DNA from: an uncultured Oscillospiraceae bacterium
GTDB lineage: Bacteria > Bacillota > Clostridia > Oscillospirales > Ruminococcaceae
DNA length: 64,000 nucleotides
NCBI GenBank assembly: GCA_934481355.1
Contig: CAKSPH010000001.1
Span: forward strand, 208,352 to 272,351
Direction: 5' to 3'
Shown here: piece after piece, positions 34,567 to 41,210 of the stretch
How positions within the stretch are numbered: the first letter of the stretch is position 1
Layout: each line of letters starts with the position of its first letter
Translations under genes and position numbers: made by a program
The notes under the pieces: generated by a model
Seen by the model: only the letters and a program-made list of their open reading frames with translations
What the model was told of the DNA's origin: nothing
Databases searched by the model: none

Positions 34567-35703
34567 TCAGTCGTTATATCCGTCAAGGAAGCTGTGTATC
34601 TCCCCGTCCGGCGTTTTGTAGGATATTATCTTGTTGAGCTTTATGTTCTCAACGCTGCGGAATATATTCATTACTACCTGAGGATTCCCCTCGTTGAGCT
34701 TTGCAATGAGCTGCTTTATCTCCTGCCGCTTGGAGCGTGCCGCTCCGTCGGGATTGCAGGTGGTGCAGGTATCTGTGAACCGGCACGCGCACTGGATAAA
34801 GCTCAGGTCGTTGTACCTTGCCCAGTGCTTTATCTCGTCCTCGCGGATAAGGTACATCGGACGTATAAGCTGCATTCCCGGGAAATGCGCGCTGTGCAGC
34901 TTGGGCATCATGGTCTCCACCTGTCCGCCGTATACCATGCTCATCAATATCGTTTCTATAACGTCATCGAAATGATGTCCGAGCGCTATCTTGTTGCAGC
35001 CCAGCTCCTTTGCCTTGTTGTAGAGGTGTCCGCGGCGCATTCTCGCGCACAGATAACAGGGATTGTTCTGAACATTGTAGACGGAGTTGAAGATATCCGT
35101 CTCAAATACCGTTATCGGAATACCCATCAGCCGCGCGTTAGCCTCGATTATCGCGCGGTTTTCGCTGCTGTAACCCGGATCCATCACAAGGAACACCAGC
35201 TCAAACGGGAACTTCCGGTGCCGCTGGAGCTCCTGAAACAGTTTCGCCATCAGCATGGAATCCTTGCCGCCGGAAATGCACACGGCAACCTTGTCGCCGG
35301 GCTTCAGCAGCTCATACTCGTTTATCGCCTTTGCAAACTTGCTGAATATACTGCGGTGGAATTTCTTCGTTATGCTGCGCTCTATCTCTGCGGCGCGGTC
35401 CGCGCTGCTCTGGAGCGCTATCTTCTGACCCAGCCACCTTACATAGCCGCCGGCGAGGTTCGCCGCCTGATATCCATCCTCGCGGAGCTGTGCGGCTATC
35501 TCATCGCTGATTATTCCGCTGCGGCAGCATACGACTACCGGCTTGTCCATGGGAAGCTGAGCCTCACCGAGCTGCCCGGGAACAACATTCACCGCGCTGT
35601 CAATATGTCCCAGCGCGAATGCCGCGCTGTCACGCACATCTATAAGGAGATATTCTCCCTGCGGCATTTCCCGCAGTTCCTCGACGGTTATTTCCTCGTT
35701 CAT
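34567..35703 (-). CDS. Rhodanese-TtcA-type PP-loop fusion protein
   Basis: A 378-residue, two-domain protein. Residues 1-95 are a rhodanese domain (YLLIDVRDSAAFALGHI; active-site loop VCCRSGI with the sulfur-carrying Cys near residue 60). From about residue 130 an ATP-pyrophosphatase domain follows with the PP-loop CISGGKDSML and the paired cysteines CYLCARMRRG (about 222), plus CTTCNP further on, as in TtcA, which makes 2-thiocytidine in tRNA. The fusion could hand persulfide sulfur directly to the thiolation site; that is inference. It appears monocistronic and sits before a convergent terminator. Confidence 0.88.
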   Translation of the reverse strand: MNEEITVEELREMPQGEYLLIDVRDSAAFALGHIDSAVNVVPGQLGEAQLPMDKPVVVCCRSGIISDEIAAQLREDGYQAANLAGGYVRWLGQKIALQSSADRAAEIERSITKKFHRSIFSKFAKAINEYELLKPGDKVAVCISGGKDSMLMAKLFQELQRHRKFPFELVFLVMDPGYSSENRAIIEANARLMGIPITVFETDIFNSVYNVQNNPCYLCARMRRGHLYNKAKELGCNKIALGHHFDDVIETILMSMVYGGQVETMMPKLHSAHFPGMQLIRPMYLIREDEIKHWARYNDLSFIQCACRFTDTCTTCNPDGAARSKRQEIKQLIAKLNEGNPQVVMNIFRSVENIKLNKIISYKTPDGEIHSFLDGYND

Positions 35704-35777
35704 CTTTATTCCTCCGCTTGACTTCCTTGTTACGTTATATGTCGATTTATTATATCACCTTTCCGCAAAGATGTCAA

Positions 35778-35805
35778 GGAAAAGCGCCCCGCAGTGCGGG
35801 GCGCT
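35778..35805 (-). terminator. Terminator of the flavin reductase gene
   Basis: AGCGCCCCGCA (35783-35793) and TGCGGGGCGCT (35795-35805) form an 11-bp perfect stem; on the minus strand CTTTTCC follows. Confidence 0.8.
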
Positions 35806-35829
35806 CAGTACTTATTCACGTTAAAGGAA

Positions 35830-36387
35830 TCACATCAGTTTCTTTCCGTCGCTGAATGCGTTGCCTACTTTCTCGCCGATAACGCAGTATGCGTTGTTTA
35901 CCGGGTCAAAAGTTATCGGGCGGAGCTTTACAGGGTCAATATTCCCGTTGGTGAGAACGCTCTCGTCCGCGCTGACGTTTACTATTTCGCCGACAAGTAT
36001 TCCGGTATTCTCGTCATAGCTGACAAGTCTGCACTCCAGCGCCATCGGGAGCTCCTCAATTACCGGGGCGTCTACGTTTGCCGCCTTTGTGGTGTGGAAT
36101 CCCGCCTTTGCCAGCTTATCCGGGACCTTGTTTGCGGAAACTATTCCCACATAGTCGCACCCGACAACGTGCGCAGCGTCCGCCATGCTTACAGTGAACG
36201 CCTTTTTCTTGAGGATGTTCTTTACGGTCTTGTGGCCCGCGCTCAGGCACATGGAAAGCTGTGTGGAATCGCTGATTCCGCCCCATGCAGCGTTCATTGC
36301 GTCAGGTGTGCCGTCCTCGGCATAGCTTGCGATTATGAATACCGGCTGGGGATATGTCCAGGGCTTTGCTCCGAAATCCTTTCTCAT
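35830..36387 (-). CDS. Flavin reductase / flavoredoxin-like FMN protein
   Basis: A 185-residue protein of the flavin reductase-like split-barrel family: YPQPVFIIASYAEDGTPDAM, ISDSTQLSMCLSAGHKTVKN, KKKAFTVSMADAAHV and a C-terminal RPITFDPVNNAYCVIGEKVG. Such proteins bind FMN and act as flavoredoxins or reductases with ferredoxin or NAD(P)H. AGGAGG precedes the ATG. The promoter has a 19-bp spacer with a palindrome, which points to control by a MerR-family activator not present in this window. Confidence 0.88.
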   Translation of the reverse strand: MRKDFGAKPWTYPQPVFIIASYAEDGTPDAMNAAWGGISDSTQLSMCLSAGHKTVKNILKKKAFTVSMADAAHVVGCDYVGIVSANKVPDKLAKAGFHTTKAANVDAPVIEELPMALECRLVSYDENTGILVGEIVNVSADESVLTNGNIDPVKLRPITFDPVNNAYCVIGEKVGNAFSDGKKLM

Positions 36388-36456
36388 GGATTTATACCTC
36401 CTGTAATTTGTTGCGTTTGATATTCAGCAGGTAATAAAATTCCTGCTGATAATTAT

Positions 36457-36487
36457 ATTATAAACCATGGAGCGCGCTCCAAGTCAA
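36457..36487 (-). promoter_or_regulatory. MerR-type promoter (19-bp spacer with palindrome) of the flavin reductase gene
   Basis: On the minus strand TTGACT (36482-36487) and TATAAT (36457-36462) are 19 bp apart, too long for normal sigma-A use. The spacer contains the perfect 14-bp palindrome TGGAGCGCGCTCCA (36468-36481). This is the hallmark of promoters that MerR-family activators (for example AdhR/NmlR type) underwind. The regulator gene must lie elsewhere. Confidence 0.75.
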
Positions 36488-36561
36488 GCGCTTTCGGAAA
36501 ATTTCACCAGAATTTCATTGTTCTGATTCGGATTTTCGGCAGAAAAAAAGCTTTCAGCCAC

Positions 36562-36590
36562 TTGACAAAGCCTTGGCAACGTGATATAAT
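36562..36590 (+). promoter_or_regulatory. Consensus promoter of the ylxM-ffh operon
   Basis: TTGACA (36562-36567), a 17-bp spacer and TATAAT (36585-36590) precede ylxM by about 55 bp. Confidence 0.88.
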
Positions 36591-36644
36591 AACAATGTTG
36601 CTGTAAAGCTATTTTACTTGACACCACCAGAAACGGAGAATCGC

Positions 36645-36992
36645 ATGGAACGCAGCTTTGATTTCGTGATACTTCTTGATATCTACGGAGAACTGCTGGC
36701 GAAAGCCCAGCGCGAGGCTCTGGATATGCGGTACAACGCCGACCTTTCCCTGGCCGAGATAGCTGAGGAAATGGGCGGGATAACCCGGCAGAGCGTTGCC
36801 TATTCTATAAGGAAAGGCGAACAGAAGCTTGAAGAGCTTGAAGAAAAGCTCGGCTTCGCCAGGCGCCTGCGGGAGCTTTCCGGAGAGCTTGAAACAGCCC
36901 GGGAGCTGGTCGAGGAAATGAAGCAGGAACACAGCGACGAGCGCCTTGACAGGCTCGGTGGGATACTCTCAGAGGTCCGCCGGGGGCTCTAG
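36645..36992 (+). CDS. ylxM: YlxM/p13-like SRP-associated DNA-binding protein
   Basis: A 115-residue helix-turn-helix protein (LDIYGELLAKAQREALDMRY, LSLAEIAEEMGGITRQSVAY, RKGEQKLEELEEKLG) of the YlxM/p13 family, nearly always encoded upstream of ffh; its role is unclear. The start MERSFDF is chosen because GGAG lies six bases before it. It uses TAG as a genuine stop, the useful counter-case to the TAG inside pncB. The gene is followed 42 bases later by ffh. Confidence 0.9.
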   Translation: MERSFDFVILLDIYGELLAKAQREALDMRYNADLSLAEIAEEMGGITRQSVAYSIRKGEQKLEELEEKLGFARRLRELSGELETARELVEEMKQEHSDERLDRLGGILSEVRRGL

Positions 36993-37034
36993 GCATTCCC
37001 ACAGATACGTTTATCCACAAAGGACGGTGAGTAC

Positions 37035-38402
37035 ATGGCTTTCGAGGGACTTTCGGGCAAGCTGAACAACGTTTTCGGCAAGCTGCGCGGACACGGCAAG
37101 CTCAGCGAAAAGGACATCAGGGACGCTATGCGCGAGGTTCGCATGGCTCTTCTGGACGCGGACGTCAACTACAAGGTCGCAAAGGATTTTGTGGCAAGGG
37201 TCAGCGAAAAGGCAGTCGGCGAGAAGGTCATGGACAGCCTGACCCCTGCTCAGCAGGTAATTGATATAGTACACCGTGAGCTTATCGACCTCATGGGAAA
37301 CACCACAGCAAAGCTGGATTTCCCGTCCAAACCTCCGTGCGTTATAATGATGTGCGGACTTCAGGGCGCCGGTAAGACCACCCACTGCGCAAAGCTCGCA
37401 AAATACCTCATCTCGCAGAACCGCAGACCTCTGCTGGTTGCCTGCGATATTTACAGACCTGCCGCTATCGACCAGCTGAAGATAGTCGGTGAAAAGGCAG
37501 GCGCCCACGTCTTTGAAATGGGTCAGCAGGATCCGGTAAAGATCGCAAAGCAGGGCATAAAGTACGCAAAGGACAACGGATTCGACGTTGTTCTGCTCGA
37601 TACCGCAGGCCGTCTGCACATTGACGAGACCCTCATGGACGAGCTGAAGAACATCAAGCGCGAAACCGAGCCGAACGAGATACTCCTCGTTGTAGACTCC
37701 ATGACCGGTCAGGACGCGGTAAACGTTGCACAGAGCTTTAATGAGGCTCTCGACATCAGCGGCGTTATCCTGACAAAGCTGGACGGCGACACCCGCGGCG
37801 GTGCGGCGCTGACAGTCCTCGCGATAACAGGAAAGCCGATAAAGTTCGCCGGAATCGGTGAGAAAATCGATGATCTCGAGCCGTTCCACCCGGACCGCAT
37901 GGCAAGCCGTATCCTCGGCATGGGCGATGTGCTCACGCTCATCGACAAGGCAAAGTCCTCCATTGATGAGAAAGCCGCCGTCAAGACCATGCAGAAGATG
38001 CAGGAGAATAAATTCGACCTGAACGACCTGTACGCACAGTTCGAGCAGATAGAGAAGATGGGCAGTATCCAGTCGCTACTCAAGATGATCCCCGGCGTTG
38101 CCGGAAAGGTCAGGGAAGAGGATATCGATGAAAAGAAAATGCCGCGCACCAAGGCGATAATCTCCTCCATGACTCCCAGGGAGCGCGAAAAGCCCTCCAT
38201 CATCGACGCCAAGCGCAAGCGCCGCATAGCGGCAGGAAGCGGCACCCGCGTCGAGGATGTGAACCAGCTCCTGCGCCAGTTTGACCAGATGCAGAAGATG
38301 ATGAAGCAGATGGGTCTTGCGGGCAAGGGTAAAGGCAAAAAAATGCGGATTCCCATGAACATGATGAAGCAGATGGGCAACATGGGAAACATGAAATTCT
38401 GA
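37035..38402 (+). CDS. ffh: Signal recognition particle protein Ffh
   Basis: A 455-residue GTPase that binds signal sequences and 4.5S RNA for co-translational targeting to FtsY/SecYEG. N domain residues 1-90; G domain with GLQGAGKTTHCAKLA (about residue 107), DTAGRLHID (about 190) and TKLDGDTRGG (about 248); and a Met-rich M domain ending in MNMMKQMGNMGNMKF. Complete and typical. The order ylxM-ffh-rpsP-khpA is conserved in Firmicutes. Confidence 0.97.
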   Translation: MAFEGLSGKLNNVFGKLRGHGKLSEKDIRDAMREVRMALLDADVNYKVAKDFVARVSEKAVGEKVMDSLTPAQQVIDIVHRELIDLMGNTTAKLDFPSKPPCVIMMCGLQGAGKTTHCAKLAKYLISQNRRPLLVACDIYRPAAIDQLKIVGEKAGAHVFEMGQQDPVKIAKQGIKYAKDNGFDVVLLDTAGRLHIDETLMDELKNIKRETEPNEILLVVDSMTGQDAVNVAQSFNEALDISGVILTKLDGDTRGGAALTVLAITGKPIKFAGIGEKIDDLEPFHPDRMASRILGMGDVLTLIDKAKSSIDEKAAVKTMQKMQENKFDLNDLYAQFEQIEKMGSIQSLLKMIPGVAGKVREEDIDEKKMPRTKAIISSMTPREREKPSIIDAKRKRRIAAGSGTRVEDVNQLLRQFDQMQKMMKQMGLAGKGKGKKMRIPMNMMKQMGNMGNMKF

Positions 38403-38411
38403 TTGAACGAT

Positions 38412-38600
38412 ATGAGTGTATTCGACGTTATCCTCTCCGTGCTTATGATATTTATAGGGGCAGTCGGAGGAGTTTCATCTTTCGTCCGGAAAGCCCGCAG
38501 GGGGCAGTCCAAATTCGTATCGTTCGTGATCTCGGTGCTGTTTCTGGCAGGCGGTATCGTGTGCCTCGCATTCGGGGTGCCGGTCACGGAATTCATTTAA
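38412..38600 (+). CDS. Small two-helix membrane protein
   Basis: A 62-residue protein that begins nine bases after the ffh stop. Two hydrophobic segments (VILSVLMIFIGAVGGVSSFV and FVSFVISVLFLAGGIVCLAF) flank a basic loop (RKARRGQSK). No good ribosome site precedes the ATG; a TTG directly after the ffh stop is an alternative start. The composition looks like a real membrane protein, but I do not recognise the family, and its place between ffh and rpsP may simply reflect co-transcription. Confidence 0.55.
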   Translation: MSVFDVILSVLMIFIGAVGGVSSFVRKARRGQSKFVSFVISVLFLAGGIVCLAFGVPVTEFI

Positions 38601-38721
38601 CAAGGATTCATTGCGGTCGCCGCATTGAAATACAAAACAAATGCCCCAAAGGGGCGGAGCTGATATGATTTCACTGTGCGAATGCACATGAATATATCAA
38701 TGCTGAAAGGAGAATAATAAA

Positions 38722-38952
38722 ATGGCAGTTAAGATCAGACTCAGAAGAATGGGCGCAAAGAAGGCTCCCTTCTACCGTGTAGTTGTTGCTGATTCCCGTT
38801 ACCCCAGAGATGGCCGTTTCATCGAGGAGATCGGCACATACGATCCCACCAAGGAGCCGGCTCTCGTAAACATCGACACAGCTAAGGCTGACGAGTGGAT
38901 CAAGAAGGGCGCACAGCCCACCGACACCGTTAAGAGACTTCTCAAGAAGTAA
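38722..38952 (+). CDS. rpsP: 30S ribosomal protein S16
   Basis: A 76-residue protein beginning [19 protein letters not shown], which binds 16S rRNA early in 30S assembly. [15 protein letters not shown] and [10 protein letters not shown] segments are typical. An AAAGGAG site precedes the ATG. It is followed by khpA, as in most Firmicutes (rpsP-khpA-rimM-trmD), but rimM and trmD are not here. Confidence 0.97.
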   Translation: MAVKIRLRRMGAKKAPFYRVVVADSRYPRDGRFIEEIGTYDPTKEPALVNIDTAKADEWIKKGAQPTDTVKRLLKK

Positions 38953-39039
38953 TTTTGCGGCACAGTAAACGCGGGCACTCCCTGCCCGTTAAGCTAATGT
39001 CCGGGGGAGACCCCGTTGATCCCACAGGAGGGACTATAT

Positions 39040-39273
39040 ATGAAAGAGCTTCTGATAACAATCGCCTCTGCCCTCGTTGAGGACAAGGACGCGGTTCAGG
39101 TCACTGTTGACGAGCCGGACGCCGAGGGCGTGATCGTGTATCACCTCCACGTTGCCCAGGAAGATATGGGCAGAGTAATCGGCAAGCAGGGCAGAATCGC
39201 AAAGGCTATCCGCACCGTTATGCGCGCCGGCGCTGTCAGAGCGGACGAGAAGATCTCCGTTGAGATCGACTGA
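39040..39273 (+). CDS. khpA: KH-domain RNA-binding protein KhpA
   Basis: A 77-residue KH protein (KELLITIASALVEDKDAVQV, MGRVIGKQGRIAKAIRTVMR with the GxxG loop as GKQG). It works with KhpB as an RNA chaperone that influences cell division and sRNAs in other Firmicutes. The start MKELLI has AGGAGG eight bases upstream. Located between rpsP and a small redox protein gene. Confidence 0.95.
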   Translation: MKELLITIASALVEDKDAVQVTVDEPDAEGVIVYHLHVAQEDMGRVIGKQGRIAKAIRTVMRAGAVRADEKISVEID

Positions 39274-39325
39274 CAATAACTTTGAGCGGGGCGTATGCTC
39301 CGCTTTTGTTTTAGGAGGTATGACC

Positions 39326-39523
39326 GTGAAAGTCACAGAAAACGAAAACAAGGAAATCGTCAAAAGAGTCCGCGAGGGGCTCAAAAAGACCGGTGGATAC
39401 TGCCCGTGCAGGCTCCAGCGAACCCCGGAAAACAAGTGTATGTGCGAGGAATTCAGAAAGCAGATAGCAGACCCTGATTTCGAGGGATTCTGCCACTGTA
39501 TGCTTTATTATAAGAGCAAATAA
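39326..39523 (+). CDS. Ferredoxin-thioredoxin reductase catalytic-subunit-like protein
   Basis: A 65-residue protein with three CxC motifs: CPC (in GGYCPCRLQ), CMC (in ENKCMCEEF) and CHC (in EGFCHCMLYYK). These are the ligands and active cysteines of the FTR catalytic chain, which passes electrons from ferredoxin to a thioredoxin disulfide through a 4Fe-4S cluster. The spacing CPC-X9-CMC-X15-CHC is not the plant-type CPC-X16-CPC-X8-CHC. I chose GTG 39326, seven bases after AGGAGG; an ATG at 39320 is too close to it. No variable-subunit gene is adjacent. Confidence 0.75.
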   Translation: MKVTENENKEIVKRVREGLKKTGGYCPCRLQRTPENKCMCEEFRKQIADPDFEGFCHCMLYYKSK

Positions 39524-39529
39524 GAAAAA

Positions 39530-39577
39530 CGGGTGGAGTAAAAGCCGGAATTCCGGCGTGCTCCGCCCGCTTTTTTG
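39530..39577 (+). terminator. Terminator after the FTR-like gene
   Basis: CGGGTGGAG pairs with CTCCGCCCG, with an inner CCGGAATTCCGG hairpin and a TTTTTT tract after it. Confidence 0.88.
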
Positions 39578-39606
39578 ATGTTCAGCAGAAAAATTATCAA
39601 AAGTCC

Positions 39607-39635
39607 TTGACAAAATGGGAAAAAAGGTGTATAAT
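39607..39635 (+). promoter_or_regulatory. Consensus promoter of the aldolase-like gene
   Basis: TTGACA (39607-39612), a 17-bp spacer and TATAAT (39630-39635). The 90-base leader that follows contains the nested inverted repeats CGCTTTAG/CTAAAGCG and AGCAC/GTGCT. Confidence 0.88.
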
Positions 39636-39726
39636 ATCATCATTGGCGCTTTAGAGATAAAAAGCACAAAAGCTAAAAAGCGTAAAAGTGCTAAAGCGGT
39701 ATTGTTTTTGAAAGGACACCAGGGAA

Positions 39727-40701
39727 ATGAAGGAAATATCTAAGCTTATGGATTACAGACCTGATATCAAGATAGTAGACGCGACGCTTCGCGACGGCGG
39801 GCTTGTCAACGGCTTCCGCTTCACGGACGAGTTTGTCAAGGATCTGTACCAGACTAATATAAAGGCCGGCGTTGACGTTATGGAGTTCGGCTACAAGGCC
39901 GACAAGGAAATGTTCGACGTCAAGGATTTCGGCAAGTGGAAGTTCTGCGATGACGAAGATATCCGTGCAGTTGTCGGCGACAACAACACCGACCTCAGAA
40001 TCGCCGTTATGGCGGACGTAGGCCGCTGCAACTACAAGCAGGACATCAGACCCCGCAGCGAGAGCCCCGTGGATATAATCCGCGTTGCCACATACCTCAA
40101 CCAGATCCCCGCAGCCGTTGACGTTATCGAGGACGCAGCCGCAAAGGGCTATGATGTCACCTGCAATATAATGGCTATCTCAAACGCTCAGGACACTGAT
40201 ATCAAGGTCGCTCTGGATATTCTCGGAAAATCCCCGGTAAACGTGTTCTACATCGTAGACAGCTTCGGCGCACTGTTCCCGGAGCAGATAGAACGCATAG
40301 CTTCGCTCTACGGCGAATTCGCAGCAAAATACGGCAAGAAGCTCGGTATCCACGCGCACAACAACCAGCAGCTCGCATTCGCGAACACTGTCGAGGCTGT
40401 CGGCGACGGCGTTGACTGGCTGGACGGCACCTACGCAGAGATGGGCAGAGGAGCCGGCAACTGCGCAATGGAGCTCCTGCTCGGATTCCTCAAGAACCCG
40501 AAGTACAACATCTACCCCGCTATCCAGTTCATTGAAAAGCACATGAAGAAGCTCAGGGCGGACGGCGTTGTATGGGGCTACGATATGCAGTATCTGCTGA
40601 CAGGTATGCTCAATCAGCACCCGCGCACCGCTATCCAGTTTACCAAGGACAAGAGAACCGATCTCTCTGAGTTCTACAAGGAAGTTACATCTCAGGAATA
40701 A
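39727..40701 (+). CDS. DRE-TIM metallolyase (HMGL/4-hydroxy-2-oxovalerate aldolase-like)
   Basis: A 324-residue TIM-barrel protein. The DRE metal-binding motif appears as VDATLRDGGLVNG near residue 19, and the metal-binding histidines as LGIHAHNNQQLAF near residue 212; GAGNCAMELLLGFL near 242 matches the aldolase/HMG-CoA lyase C-terminal loop. The C-terminal communication domain of true oxovalerate aldolases is not evident. The usual annotation is 'aldolase catalytic domain-containing protein'; the substrate is unknown. It is monocistronic behind a consensus promoter. Confidence 0.85.
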   Translation: MKEISKLMDYRPDIKIVDATLRDGGLVNGFRFTDEFVKDLYQTNIKAGVDVMEFGYKADKEMFDVKDFGKWKFCDDEDIRAVVGDNNTDLRIAVMADVGRCNYKQDIRPRSESPVDIIRVATYLNQIPAAVDVIEDAAAKGYDVTCNIMAISNAQDTDIKVALDILGKSPVNVFYIVDSFGALFPEQIERIASLYGEFAAKYGKKLGIHAHNNQQLAFANTVEAVGDGVDWLDGTYAEMGRGAGNCAMELLLGFLKNPKYNIYPAIQFIEKHMKKLRADGVVWGYDMQYLLTGMLNQHPRTAIQFTKDKRTDLSEFYKEVTSQE

Positions 40702-40719
40702 TATACAGCACAGCGCCGT

Positions 40720-40815
40720 ACGGTCTTACCGCAAAGGCGACCGCCTTTGACCGTGCAGCGCCGATAACATCTGCCGCCAGCGCCCCATTACCTCCGGGGC
40801 GCCGGAAGCGGGAGA
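40720..40815 (+). terminator. Stacked hairpins after the aldolase-like gene
   Basis: ACGGTC...AAAGGC-GACC-GCCTTT...GACCGT forms one nested hairpin (about 40720-40756); GCGCCCC-N9-GGGGCGC forms a second (about 40780-40802), with an ATTTTT stretch some bases later. They probably end transcription, although the T tract is not immediate. Confidence 0.45.
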
Positions 40816-40854
40816 TATTTTTCTGAGAAATTTAAAGAAATTTTCAAAAACCGC

Positions 40855-40883
40855 TTGACAAAATGAATTTCATATGATATAAT
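40855..40883 (+). promoter_or_regulatory. Consensus promoter of tRNA-Leu
   Basis: TTGACA (40855-40860), a 17-bp spacer and TATAAT (40878-40883), about 38 bp before the tRNA. Confidence 0.9.
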
Positions 40884-40920
40884 AATATAGTCGTTGAGAG
40901 CTAAATCAGCGATTGAATAT

Positions 40921-41005
40921 GCGGGCATGCTGGAATTGGCAGACAGGCACGTTTGAGGTGCGTGTGTTGTATGACATATGGGTTCAAGTCCCATTGCCCG
41001 CACCA
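40921..41005 (+). tRNA. tRNA-Leu (GAG)
   Basis: An 85-nt class II tRNA with acceptor stem GCGGGCA/TGCCCGC, anticodon GAG, a long variable arm (GTGTTGTATGACAT), T-loop GTTCAAGTC, and an encoded CCA. Confidence 0.96.
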
Positions 41006-41008
41006 AAC

Positions 41009-41073
41009 AAAAGAACCGTCCATCGGGCGGTTCTTTTGTTTATATGTTATCCGCTGATATGGCGGATTTTTTC
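41009..41073 (+). terminator. Tandem terminators after tRNA-Leu
   Basis: AAAAGAACCG (41009-41018) pairs with CGGTTCTTTT (41028-41037); then ATCCGC (41049-41054) pairs with GCGGAT (41062-41067) before TTTTTT. Confidence 0.9.
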
Positions 41074-41100
41074 ATATAATGGGATTTTAGTTCAAATGCC

Positions 41101-41129
41101 TTGACTTTTCAGGGGATTAGTAGTACAAT
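41101..41129 (+). promoter_or_regulatory. thrS promoter
   Basis: TTGACT (41101-41106) and TACAAT (41124-41129) are 17 bp apart. The 75-base leader has short hairpins (CAGCG/CGCTG and GCAG...CTGC) but no T-box features. Confidence 0.75.
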
Positions 41130-41210
41130 AAAAGATACACAGCGCAACGCTGTGAATTTACATTGAACGGCAGGGCTTTTGTTTAGCTCTGCAAGGAAAG
41201 GAAGTTCAGT

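Noticed and set aside
39640-39705. CIRCE element before the aldolase-like gene
   Set aside because: The inverted repeat shares only AGCAC/GTGCT with CIRCE and has the wrong spacing; the true CIRCE is at 45127-45153.
41130-41210. T-box riboswitch before thrS
   Set aside because: The leader is only about 75 nt and lacks the specifier loop and the conserved TGGNACCGCG T-box sequence.
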